From assembly GCA_003330885.1 (NCBI GenBank), contig CP030277.1, forward strand, positions 2,356,001-2,420,000: a stretch of 64,000 bases of DNA, in the 5' to 3' direction. The notes below the pieces were generated by a model that saw nothing but the letters and a program-made list of their open reading frames with translations, was not told where the DNA came from and made no database searches. Position numbers and translations under genes: made by a program. The DNA comes from Rhodobiaceae bacterium. GTDB lineage: Bacteria; Pseudomonadota; Alphaproteobacteria; Parvibaculales; Parvibaculaceae. Positions 55,860 to 64,000 of this stretch are shown here, piece after piece. Numbering within the stretch: the stretch's first letter is position 1; the number at the start of each line of letters is the position of its first letter.

Positions 55860-56846
55860 CTATTCCATGCCCGCCCAAGAGACATATGCCGACTCGCCGA
55901 AAAAACGGCCAACCGAGCGGGCATCTACATCTGCTTCGTCCGGCCATAAGATGGCGCTGAGCGTCTGAATGCCGTCAGCCAAAGGCCCATCAGAGCGCAA
56001 GAACTCAGCCTGCCGGTCCGCAGAAATCACTTCAATGCCCCGATAAGTGTCCTCAAGGTCTTTCGCACTCATCCCGATATGGCGACCAATTATTTGATAG
56101 CTCTCTTTCGGGTTTTGCCGCATTTCATCAACGGCCCGTCCCCACGCTCGAACAAATGCATCAATGTCCGAAGTGCGTCGGAGCGCTGTTACCCGGTCGA
56201 ATGAGACAACATCGACAACCTCGCCCGGCATCTCGGCTGAGGAGAACATCTGAGCAAAAAGCCCCGTCTGCTCAATGCCTGTAGAAATAGGCGGATAAGT
56301 CACCACCGCGTCAACAGCGTCCGCTTCAACAGCCTCTTGCAGCGCCAGTTGCGGTAGGCTGACAATTTCAACCTCATCCATCGTAAGGCCACCCTGCGCA
56401 AGCGCACGGGCAAGGATGAATCTGTTGAGGGACCCGGGTTCCAAGCCAATCCGTTGGCCTTTGAGCGCAGCAATGCCGGTGATATCTCGCTTCGCAAGAA
56501 TAACGTCGGCACCATTTGAATAGTCTGCCATAAGCGCAATCACCGGTGCACGGTCGCTATTGCGGTCAGCGTCCAAGACCTCAACAAGGCTCGAGGCCAT
56601 GCCATCTGTTTGCCCCCGCTCGAAGGCGCGGCGAACATCGGCCAGGGATGAGAGCTCTACCAACTCAACCTCAACGCCTTCTTCCGCGAAAAAACCCTTG
56701 TCAGCAGCAAGAAACAGCGGAGCATAGCCCGGCCAAGGATTTATCCCCACGCGCAGCGGCTGACTTGGCGCTTCTGAGCACGCAGCCAAAGCGAACGCGG
56801 CGAGCAGCCCAACAAAAACTATGTAATACCTGCGTGTTCCGGACAT
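55860..56846 (-). CDS. Substrate-binding lipoprotein (SsuA/NMT1-like) coupled to the GGDEF-EAL gene
   Basis: The 328-residue protein has a lipoprotein signal (FALAAC) and an NMT1/SsuA-type binding fold (LRVGINPWPGYAPLFLAADKGFFAEEGVEVELVE). Such proteins usually deliver sulfonates, nitrate or pyrimidines to ABC importers. No permease or ATPase gene is present here. Instead a c-di-GMP enzyme gene follows 4 bases downstream, so it may act as a periplasmic sensor for that enzyme. ATG 56846 was chosen because it opens a proper signal peptide. Confidence 0.9.
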   Translation of the reverse strand: MSGTRRYYIVFVGLLAAFALAACSEAPSQPLRVGINPWPGYAPLFLAADKGFFAEEGVEVELVELSSLADVRRAFERGQTDGMASSLVEVLDADRNSDRAPVIALMADYSNGADVILAKRDITGIAALKGQRIGLEPGSLNRFILARALAQGGLTMDEVEIVSLPQLALQEAVEADAVDAVVTYPPISTGIEQTGLFAQMFSSAEMPGEVVDVVSFDRVTALRRTSDIDAFVRAWGRAVDEMRQNPKESYQIIGRHIGMSAKDLEDTYRGIEVISADRQAEFLRSDGPLADGIQTLSAILWPDEADVDARSVGRFFGESAYVSWAGME

Positions 56847-57011
56847 TCCTTGTCCCTCTCCATGCCAACTTCTGGACATTTGGATCTGATTTTCATCAGT
56901 TTTGAAGGACCCGGTCTAAAACTTCGTTACACCATGCAAGATGGGGAGAGACACTTGTCGAAACGGTTAAGGGCTCCCTAATACTCCGGCTGCATTGACG
57001 CATTCTGAGAC

Positions 57012-57038
57012 AAAAAAAGGGCGCCCCAAGGGACGCCC
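57012..57038 (-). terminator. Rho-independent terminator after the aldehyde dehydrogenase gene
   Basis: On the minus strand GGGCGTCCC pairs with GGGGCGCCC (one G-U pair) around TT and is followed by TTTTTTT. It lies about 26 bases beyond the stop codon. Confidence 0.9.
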
Positions 57039-57063
57039 TTTCCAATTCTCTTCTAAACGGAGT

Positions 57064-58494
57064 TTAGGCCGCCGTGTAACCCATGACAGCTTTGACTTCG
57101 AGAAAGTCCTCAAAACCAAACTCACCCCATTCACGGCCATTGCCTGACTGCTTGTAGCCGCCAAATGGTGCATTGACGTCTGGGCCAGCGCCATTGAGAT
57201 GGACATTACCTGTACGCAGCTGTGAAGCAACGTCACGCGCATGATCAATGGAGCCGGAAGACACATAACCGGAAAGGCCGTAGACCGTGTCATTGGCGAT
57301 GGCAATCGCTTCTTCTTCGCTCTCATAAGGCATGATCGCAAGCACAGGACCAAAAATCTCTTCCCGAGCAACCGTCATGTCGTTGGTAACGCCACCAAAG
57401 ACCGTTGGGCGCACATAATAGCCTTTGTTGAGCCCTTCTGGACGACCTGTACCGCCAGCAACCAGCTCAGCACCTTCATCAATACCCTTTTGGATCAGAT
57501 CCTGGATCTTGTTGAACTGAACTTCGCTGACAACGGGGCCAATCTTCGTATCTTCAGCAGCTGGATCACCCACTTTGACTTCCGCAGCAGCAGCAGCAGC
57601 AATCTTCAACGCTTCGCCGTGTTTGCCGGCCGGAACCAGCATACGTGTTGGCGCGTTACAGGACTGACCTGAATTGTTCATCACGCTCTGCACGCCACCG
57701 GAGACGGCAGCAGCAAGATCTGCATCTTCCAGAATGATGTTGGCTGACTTGCCACCCAGTTCCTGTGCAACGCGCTTAACTGTAGGAGCAGCAGCTTTAG
57801 CCACTTCAACGCCTGCACGCGTAGAACCTGTGAAGGACATCATGTCCACGTCTGGGTGTGACGAAAGCGGAGCACCCACTTCAAGGCCATCACCATCCAC
57901 CAGGTTAAACACACCAGCTGGAACCCCAGCTTCGTCGAAAATCTCAGCGAGAAGATGTGCATTGAGTGGCGCAACTTCAGAAGGCTTGAGGATCATCGTA
58001 CAGCCCACTGCAAGCGCTGGAGCAACTTTACAAGCGATCTGATTGACCGGCCAGTTCCACGGCGTGATGAAACCACACACACCAATAGGCTCTTTCACAA
58101 TACGAGTCGCCCCGCGATCTTCTTCGAAGTCATACTTCTTGAGGATCTCAAGAGCCGTTGCAAAGTGAGCTGGCCCCATTGCAGCCTGAGCGATTTGTGC
58201 AAGCCATGCCGGTGCACCCATTTCCTTAGAAATGGTATCAGCTACTTCTGCGTAGCGGCTTTTATAGACCTCAATGATTTTCTCCATAAGAGCGATCCGC
58301 TCTTCGCGCGATGTACGGGAGAAAGCAGGAAATGCAGCTTTTGCCGCTGCTACAGCTTTATCCACGTCAGCTGCACTGCCCATAGAGATCGTAGCAAATG
58401 CTTCTTCTGTCGCCGGGTTGATCACGTCCATTGTTTTGGGCGTGGTTGGGGCAACCCACTCACCGTTAATGTAGAATTTTGTTGTGTCTTTCAT
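57064..58494 (-). CDS. NAD(P)-dependent aldehyde dehydrogenase
   Basis: The 476-residue enzyme of the ALDH superfamily has FITPWNWPVNQIACKVAPAL (NAD binding), QELGGKSANIILEDADL (catalytic Glu) and NSGQSCNAPTRML (catalytic Cys). It should oxidise an aldehyde to an acid; the substrate is unknown. ATG 58494 was chosen because GGAGGAAGCC precedes it; the frame extends to 58656 but those 54 residues are unlike the family. Confidence 0.95.
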   Translation of the reverse strand: MKDTTKFYINGEWVAPTTPKTMDVINPATEEAFATISMGSAADVDKAVAAAKAAFPAFSRTSREERIALMEKIIEVYKSRYAEVADTISKEMGAPAWLAQIAQAAMGPAHFATALEILKKYDFEEDRGATRIVKEPIGVCGFITPWNWPVNQIACKVAPALAVGCTMILKPSEVAPLNAHLLAEIFDEAGVPAGVFNLVDGDGLEVGAPLSSHPDVDMMSFTGSTRAGVEVAKAAAPTVKRVAQELGGKSANIILEDADLAAAVSGGVQSVMNNSGQSCNAPTRMLVPAGKHGEALKIAAAAAAEVKVGDPAAEDTKIGPVVSEVQFNKIQDLIQKGIDEGAELVAGGTGRPEGLNKGYYVRPTVFGGVTNDMTVAREEIFGPVLAIMPYESEEEAIAIANDTVYGLSGYVSSGSIDHARDVASQLRTGNVHLNGAGPDVNAPFGGYKQSGNGREWGEFGFEDFLEVKAVMGYTAA

Positions 58495-58773
58495 GGCTTC
58501 CTCCGTTGAGGCCTTCCTGAGATAAGGCAGGCCCCAGAGAACCAGGGCCCATTTCACATTATTTGAGCGGAGTAGCTCTCCGCATTTGGCCGACATCATA
58601 AGGGCCTGAGCCACTTTGTGAACAGGGGATCGAGCGAATATTTGGCAAAATCGCACACGTTTTCGGGTGCTGACCGGTTAGGGCGCCAGGACCAACGCAG
58701 CGCCCGTGCCTATAGACCCACCGAACACACGTTTTAGGCCAGCGAACCGCCCTTTACAGCCAAAAAAACGCCC

Positions 58774-61700
58774 CTACGCCGACACAGGCGCTGGGGAAGT
58801 TCCCTTATCAGATCGTGTAAAATCGAAAAACAGTGAATAAAGGACAGGAACCACACCGAGTGTGAGAACCGTCCCCGCCGCCAGGCCGAACATGATGACA
58901 ATGGTCATCGCAAACCAAAGCTCGCCGCCAAACAACATAAGCGGCATAAGCCCCAGAATGGTCGTCAGTGTGGTCATGATAATGGGCCGTGCCCGCACCA
59001 GAGCTGAGGCAACGACAGCCTCTTCCACCGATTTACCCTCAGCCCTTTCAAGGTCGACCCGTTCAATCATCACGATCCCATTATTGATGATGATCCCGCC
59101 AAGGCTAAGGAGCCCCAACATGGCGTTAAAGTCGAGGAACGCACCGGTGAGCAACAAGCCCGAGGCCGCACCAATCATGATCAGCGGAATGGTGAGCAGG
59201 ATCACCGCCGGCCTGCGGAAGGAATTAAACTGCCAGACGAGCAGCACCAGAATACCCGCCGCACAATGGGGCAGATAGGCAAAAAGAGCGCCCGTTGCTT
59301 CTCCAGAATCCTTCAATTCCCCTTGAACTTCAACCGCATACCCCCGCGGCAACTCAATCGCATCAAGCGCAGGCTGCAAGGCGGCATAGAACTCAGAAGC
59401 CTGACGTCCTGGCAAAATGGCAGAAGCCTTAAGACCACGCTCCTGATTGAACCTGTGGATTTCAAAGGGCTCCAGCACACCGTCAATGTCCGCAATCTGT
59501 ATGAGCGGCACAGCCACGTTGCTGGCAGACGAGTAAACTGTGATCGAACGGAGTTTATCCAGCTCGTCTCGCTGATCTTCCGCTGCCCGCATCTTAATCG
59601 GGATCACCGTATCGCCATCTCTGAAATCGGTCACCGGCAATCCATCAAAATAGCTGGCCAGGGAATTCGCGACATCTTCACTCGACACGCCCGCGCGCCG
59701 AGCCCGCTCTTGATCAATTTGAACCAGCACCTTCACGACGGGGGAGCCCCAATTCGTTCGGATATTCGCAGCGCCAGGTACGCTGCGGAAGGCTTTTTCA
59801 ACCTCATTGCCAAGCAGGTAGAGCTGCGCGACTTCGGGGCCGGTGATCTGAATATCGACAGTCCCAGGCGGCGTCGCACCGAAGAACAATGTCTCGGGTC
59901 GGCCTTGCGCTTCAGGCACCTCGTCCCTGAAATAGGCCGATGATTTCTCCATCATAGGTCCAACAACATCCAGGTCCATCACGTCAATCAGGACAAATGC
60001 CTTGTGAGGCACTGGATCGACCGGCGACATGGCAAGAAAGAAGCGTGGGCCACCATCGGCAATGTAGGCAGCATGTTGCACCACATCTGGATTGATCTCT
60101 TTGTCTGAAAGCCACGCAAGAAATCCATCGGTCACGCGAATGGTCTCGTTGACGTCCGCCCCAGTTGGCAACTCAATATGCACAACGAACTGCGCACGGT
60201 CAGATGGCGGCATCAACCGGGAGGTGACAAACCCCATCCCATAAATTGCCACTCCCAGCAGGCCGACCATCGCCGCTATGAAAAGAAGGCGCTGCGCCAT
60301 AATGAAAGACAGCACCTCTCTGTAGAAACGGTAGGGAGCACTGTCATAAACGTCAGTCCCCTCGTTTCGTTTCAGATCACCGTCGAGCAACCAGAAGCAG
60401 AGCGTCGGGGTGATGGCTATAGAAAGAAACCAGGAGGCGATAAGAGCGAGAAAGAGCACCTGCGCCAATGCACCCACATATTCACCGGTGACATCTTCTG
60501 CCAGGTAGAGCGGCATAAAGGCCAAAATGGTCGTCAGAGAAGAAGACAAGAGCGGCATCCCCAACTCTCGCGGCGCACCAACACAGGCCTCCAGCCTATC
60601 AACACCTTCTTCCATTCTGCGTTTAATGTCTTCTGCAATGACAATGCCATTATCAACCAAAAGACCAAGCGCAATGATGATGGCGGCGATTGAAATTCGG
60701 TGAAGAGGTATTTCCCAAAGGCTCATCCCGACAAGTGCCGCCAGAATGGCGAGCGGCACAATGGAACCCACGATCAAACCTGTCCGAACCCCAAGAAACA
60801 AAATCACCACGACCAGCACGGTCGCAATGGTCTGGAGAAGATTGTTCGTCGCATCACTCACCGCAGCGGCGACAAGCGGTGGTTGGTAAGTGGCAAACTC
60901 AAGCGCCATGCCCAAGGGCAGGTCTTCCTCCAGCTCAGCCAACAACGCTTCCAGTGCGATGCCAAACTCAGCGATGTTGGATCCGTTCACCATTGCGACG
61001 CCCAGCATCAACGAAGAAACGCCATTGAATTGAGTGGGACGGCTGGGTGGGTCCACGTACCCCCGCTCCACTTCGAAAATATCTCTGAGGTAAACAATCC
61101 CGCCTTCAGGAAGCTCCAGCGGTACATCGCTGATCTCATCAACGGAGGTAAAACTGCCTGACGGTTCAATCGTAATCCTCTGCCCGTTCGCCGCGATGGA
61201 GCCGCCCGGCAGAATAACATTCTGGCCGGTCAACGCGGCGATGACGGCCTGTTGGGAGAGACCCAGTTGGTCCATATAGGTCTGATCTGCTGTCAGCCAG
61301 ATTTGCTCATCCTGAATGCCGTAAAGATCTACCTGACTGACAAGCGGCAGTGCACCAATGGCGTCTCGCAGATCGCGCGCAACCTCGCGCAGCTCTGCCA
61401 TGGAATAGTCAGGTCCTGTAAGAGCAAGGGTCGCAACTGCTACGCGTCCAAAATCATCATTCACATAAGGACCAGACGTCCCAGATGGCAGACTCGGCGC
61501 TAGGTCGTTCATCTTGTTGCGAAGATCTGTCCAGATGGGGTCCAAGTCGAAATATTTGTCGCCAACCTCGACTTTTACCATCGCCGCGCCGGTAGAGGCG
61601 GTTGAGGTCATATCGGTGACCTCTGAGATTTGTTTGGCCGTTTCTTCGATCGGCTTCACGATCAACTGTTCAATGCGTTCCGCCGACATGCCTGGAAAAT

Positions 61701-61851
61701 ACGCCGTGACCACCGCGGTACGGATCGTAACCTCGGGGTCTTCCTGGCTCGGATGACTGAAATAGATCGTGATGCCGGTCGCCACGAGGGCGATCAAAGC
61801 AAATAGTGTAAAGCGGCCATTCTTGATGGCGTAAGCGGCAATGTTTCCCAT
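58774..61851 (-). CDS. RND-family efflux pump, inner-membrane transporter
   Basis: The 1025-residue transporter of the AcrB/HAE1 type has twelve predicted helices with two large periplasmic loops. In helix 4 it reads GLLVDNGIVIAEDI: the first Asp of the proton relay is kept and the second position is Asn, unlike AcrB. Helix 10 region reads GIIINNGIVMIERVD. It exports drugs or other hydrophobic compounds with its adaptor, whose gene ends 9 bases upstream. No outer-membrane TolC-like gene is in the window. Confidence 0.95.
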   Translation of the reverse strand: MGNIAAYAIKNGRFTLFALIALVATGITIYFSHPSQEDPEVTIRTAVVTAYFPGMSAERIEQLIVKPIEETAKQISEVTDMTSTASTGAAMVKVEVGDKYFDLDPIWTDLRNKMNDLAPSLPSGTSGPYVNDDFGRVAVATLALTGPDYSMAELREVARDLRDAIGALPLVSQVDLYGIQDEQIWLTADQTYMDQLGLSQQAVIAALTGQNVILPGGSIAANGQRITIEPSGSFTSVDEISDVPLELPEGGIVYLRDIFEVERGYVDPPSRPTQFNGVSSLMLGVAMVNGSNIAEFGIALEALLAELEEDLPLGMALEFATYQPPLVAAAVSDATNNLLQTIATVLVVVILFLGVRTGLIVGSIVPLAILAALVGMSLWEIPLHRISIAAIIIALGLLVDNGIVIAEDIKRRMEEGVDRLEACVGAPRELGMPLLSSSLTTILAFMPLYLAEDVTGEYVGALAQVLFLALIASWFLSIAITPTLCFWLLDGDLKRNEGTDVYDSAPYRFYREVLSFIMAQRLLFIAAMVGLLGVAIYGMGFVTSRLMPPSDRAQFVVHIELPTGADVNETIRVTDGFLAWLSDKEINPDVVQHAAYIADGGPRFFLAMSPVDPVPHKAFVLIDVMDLDVVGPMMEKSSAYFRDEVPEAQGRPETLFFGATPPGTVDIQITGPEVAQLYLLGNEVEKAFRSVPGAANIRTNWGSPVVKVLVQIDQERARRAGVSSEDVANSLASYFDGLPVTDFRDGDTVIPIKMRAAEDQRDELDKLRSITVYSSASNVAVPLIQIADIDGVLEPFEIHRFNQERGLKASAILPGRQASEFYAALQPALDAIELPRGYAVEVQGELKDSGEATGALFAYLPHCAAGILVLLVWQFNSFRRPAVILLTIPLIMIGAASGLLLTGAFLDFNAMLGLLSLGGIIINNGIVMIERVDLERAEGKSVEEAVVASALVRARPIIMTTLTTILGLMPLMLFGGELWFAMTIVIMFGLAAGTVLTLGVVPVLYSLFFDFTRSDKGTSPAPVSA

Positions 61852-61860
61852 GGTGCTAGC

Positions 61861-62991
61861 CTACTGGTTCTGTTGCCAGGGACGCGCCGCCATGCCGTCA
61901 TGCAGAAAGGCAACACCCGCAGTTACAATCTGCTCTCCCTCGGCAAGGCCTGAGAACACTTCAATATCGTTGCCACGAATATCCCCAAGGCCAACAAGCC
62001 GTTTGAAGACAGCCTCCTTCTCGGGGTCATAAACAAAGACAGGCGCCTTATTCTGCTCCCTAGATTGCACCCCTTGAGCACCAAGGTCGGCATCCTTGAT
62101 AGAGATCGCGGTCAACGGAATAAGAAATGCTTCCCGCCCGTTCAGGTAGGACTGGAAGTTGAACGTCACTTTCGCCGTCATGCCGGTTCGAATATCCGCC
62201 TCGCGAAGCTCCACAAGAGCCACCTTCACAGCGAAAGCGTTTCCGGCTTCCGCACGAGAGGCAATCTCTGAAACAGCGCCCCCAAAAAGCTCACCCTTCA
62301 AGGTCGGAAAAGAGACCGAAACAGGCTGTCCATAATCCACTTCGCGGATGATGGTCTCAGGCACCAGGACTCGAACTTCCAGGTCTCCCGCTGACTGAAT
62401 TTCAAAGAGCGTTGTCCCGACGGATACTTCCACAAAGGGGTCAATTTCCCGACTGGAGATCGTGCCCGCAAACGGTGCGGACAGGATGGTGCGATCCAGG
62501 TCTTTTTGAGCACGTTCCACATCACTCGTTGAAACACTCACACTGGCGGCAGCTGCATCGTAGGCGGCCTGGGCACTGTCGACAGCGGCCTGCGTCACGA
62601 AGCCTTTGTCGATGAGAGCAAGCTTGCGGTCCAGATCCTCTTTCGCTTCAGAGCGCTTCGCCCGCGCGCTGGTAAGCTGGGAGCGCGCGCTATCAAGCGC
62701 AATCTGATAGTTGGTGCGATCCAGAAGTGCAAGCACCTGCCCCGCAACCACCGTCTCACCCACCGAGACATTCACTTCTGTCACCCGCCCGCCAACCTGG
62801 AAACTGAGGGCTGAGCGATCCGACGCCTCGACGACGCCTGAAATGCTGCGCACCTGCCCGGTTGCCCGTTCGCTCACGGTCTCCAGTTTCACAACCGGCG
62901 GTGGCGCGACAGGAGCCTCATCGACGTCTCCGTCACACCCCGCAACACCCAGTGACACCATAATCGGAAGGAGAAGTGACCAGCTTCGCAT
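61861..62991 (-). CDS. RND efflux periplasmic adaptor (membrane fusion protein)
   Basis: The 376-residue lipoprotein (signal ending GVAGC) links the inner-membrane RND pump to an outer-membrane channel. It shows the usual hairpin and lipoyl region (RVTEVNVSVGETVVAGQVLALLD), a coiled-coil (RSEAKEDLDRKLALIDKGFVT) and beta-barrel segments (YLNGREAFLIPLTAISI). ATG 62991 was chosen (GAGGGT upstream); the ORF is open to 63024. It is the first gene of the two-gene pump operon. Confidence 0.93.
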   Translation of the reverse strand: MRSWSLLLPIMVSLGVAGCDGDVDEAPVAPPPVVKLETVSERATGQVRSISGVVEASDRSALSFQVGGRVTEVNVSVGETVVAGQVLALLDRTNYQIALDSARSQLTSARAKRSEAKEDLDRKLALIDKGFVTQAAVDSAQAAYDAAAASVSVSTSDVERAQKDLDRTILSAPFAGTISSREIDPFVEVSVGTTLFEIQSAGDLEVRVLVPETIIREVDYGQPVSVSFPTLKGELFGGAVSEIASRAEAGNAFAVKVALVELREADIRTGMTAKVTFNFQSYLNGREAFLIPLTAISIKDADLGAQGVQSREQNKAPVFVYDPEKEAVFKRLVGLGDIRGNDIEVFSGLAEGEQIVTAGVAFLHDGMAARPWQQNQ

Positions 62992-63200
62992 CGCATACCC
63001 TCGTTTGCGCCCGCAGATTCGCAAGGCTTAGACTGAAAGGACTGTGACTCGTGACTAACCAGGGTACAAGCACTCAATCTACAGGGGGATAAAGTTTTGC
63101 CCGAAATTTCAGAGTTTCAAAAACAGCGCCTATAGTGGAATTTCAAACATTCAACCTCATTCACTTTTGACCGTCCCCGAAGACGGCCAACGGAGTTTTT

Positions 63201-64000
63201 TTGACCTCAGCCGCCCCCCAAAAATCCCTCGCAGAAGCTGAAAAAGAGTTCGACGAGCAAGTTCGGCGCGATCTACCTCGAAACTACGCCGTCAACATGG
63301 TCCACGGCCTTTTAGGACAGACCGGTTTCCGGCTGGTTCAGGCGCCGACCTTTGTACCCGCCTTTATTTACATCCTCTCCGGATCTGAACTGGCGGTAGG
63401 TCTCGCCCTCGCCGCTCAACATTTTGGCGCGGCCAGTTCATCCCTTTTGGGTGCTACCCTTATCGAGCATCGCAAGAAGGTCATCCCCATCGGCTTTGTC
63501 ATCGGCGGCCTTATGCGCATCCAGGTGCTGGGTTTGGCACTCGCAGGCCTCTTTTTGGATGGTGAAGTCGCCTTGATCGCGGCTTGTCTCTTCCTATGTC
63601 TTTTCGGGTTTTTCAACGGCATGCAGGCGGTTGTTTTCAACTACATGATGTCAAAAGTCATCCCGGTGAACCTGCGCGGGCGTCTAACCGGCTTGCGCAA
63701 TTTCATGGCGGGCCTCACAGCCTCTGGCGTTGCCTATCTGGGCGGTCAATATTTCATCGAAACAAACGCGCTTGGAAATGGCTATTCTGCGACTTTCCTG
63801 ACGGCGTTCATTCTGACCAGTGTTGGGCTCGGTCTCTTGGCTTTTATCAAAGAGCCCATACCGCCAGTGATCCGCGCACAGGCAAGTTTCTTTGGCCGCA
63901 TGAAAGAACTTCCAGCGCTCCTCCGCGCCGACCCCGGCTTCACAAGGTTTTTCATTGCGCGATCTCTGGGCGCACTCGGCACCATCGCTGTGCCTTTCTA
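63201..64000 (+). CDS. MFS transporter, cut by the window edge
   Basis: Reading from TTG 63201, preceded by CGGAG at spacing 5 (63191-63195), the frame is open to the end of the window, giving 266 residues. After a polar start (SLAEAEKEFDEQVRRDLP) several membrane helices follow (GFVIGGLMRIQVLGLALAGLF, ACLFLCLFGFFNGMQAVVFNYMM), and a conserved inter-helix VNLRGRLTGLRN segment typical of the major facilitator superfamily. The substrate is unknown. The start is preceded by a run of eight T. The C-terminal part lies outside the window. Confidence 0.85.
   Translation, partial: MTSAAPQKSLAEAEKEFDEQVRRDLPRNYAVNMVHGLLGQTGFRLVQAPTFVPAFIYILSGSELAVGLALAAQHFGAASSSLLGATLIEHRKKVIPIGFVIGGLMRIQVLGLALAGLFLDGEVALIAACLFLCLFGFFNGMQAVVFNYMMSKVIPVNLRGRLTGLRNFMAGLTASGVAYLGGQYFIETNALGNGYSATFLTAFILTSVGLGLLAFIKEPIPPVIRAQASFFGRMKELPALLRADPGFTRFFIARSLGALGTIAVPF

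Overview
The window looks like chromosomal DNA of an alphaproteobacterium, probably a marine or free-living member of the Hyphomicrobiales (Parvibaculum/Rhodobiaceae-like). This is an inference from the gene families present: bacterioferritin with its ferredoxin, a KdsD-type isomerase, acyl-CoA dehydrogenase pairs, a bufferin, and the interspersed palindromes typical of alphaproteobacteria. No tRNA, rRNA, CRISPR array, transposase or phage gene was seen.

Layout. The left edge (1-275) holds a truncated DUF2282/bufferin precursor. Then come gltB-gltD (glutamate synthase, 1107-7264), a leftward SGNH/SGNH/MBOAT/small-membrane-protein cluster for envelope O-acylation (7378-11947), and a MoxR ATPase with a CoxE-like VWA protein (12060-14540). 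From 14607 to 27517 lies the most unusual part of the window. Three leftward genes encode proteins with an alpha/beta-hydrolase fold, a PAS-like segment and a LuxR helix-turn-helix. They alternate with four rightward genes for outer-membrane beta-barrel (autotransporter-type) proteins. Each barrel gene has a palindrome upstream, centred 67.5-68.5 bp from the start codon in three cases and 79.5 bp (about one helical turn more) in the fourth. All three hydrolase domains have lost the nucleophile serine (GDSAG-type to GDTAG or CDTAG) and the catalytic histidine, so they look like ligand-sensing pseudoenzymes. The barrels are exactly 300 codons each and nearly identical, while the coiled-coil segment before the barrel differs completely from copy to copy. 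The first barrel gene carries a frameshift at a T7 run in its signal peptide.

From 27509 to 34557 are metabolic and envelope genes: DoxX, a FadB/FadJ-like fatty-acid oxidation protein, a membrane protein, a methyltransferase, a nitronate monooxygenase and a lytic transglycosylase. From 34617 to 40085 is a surface-polysaccharide and lipopolysaccharide precursor group: a VanZ-like protein, ManC, GalU, a beta-barrel protein and KdsD. From 40183 to 48382 are a Fur-like box, bfd and bfr (iron storage), a rhomboid protease, a TonB-dependent receptor, cardiolipin synthase, an enoyl-CoA hydratase, and a chemoreceptor with a small upstream gene. From 48458 to 53604 are an NfeD/SPFH pair, a medium-chain dehydrogenase and a coupled pair of acyl-CoA dehydrogenases. 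From 53720 to 63000 are a substrate-binding lipoprotein coupled to a GGDEF-EAL protein, an aldehyde dehydrogenase, and an RND efflux pump with its adaptor. The right edge cuts an MFS transporter.

Much of the window therefore deals with the cell surface. The hydrolase-LuxR/beta-barrel array is the best candidate for an undescribed system. The working model is that each regulator binds a small hydrophobic ligand with its dead hydrolase domain and controls the adjacent surface protein through the palindrome. Function, ligand and DNA binding are all inferred and untested.
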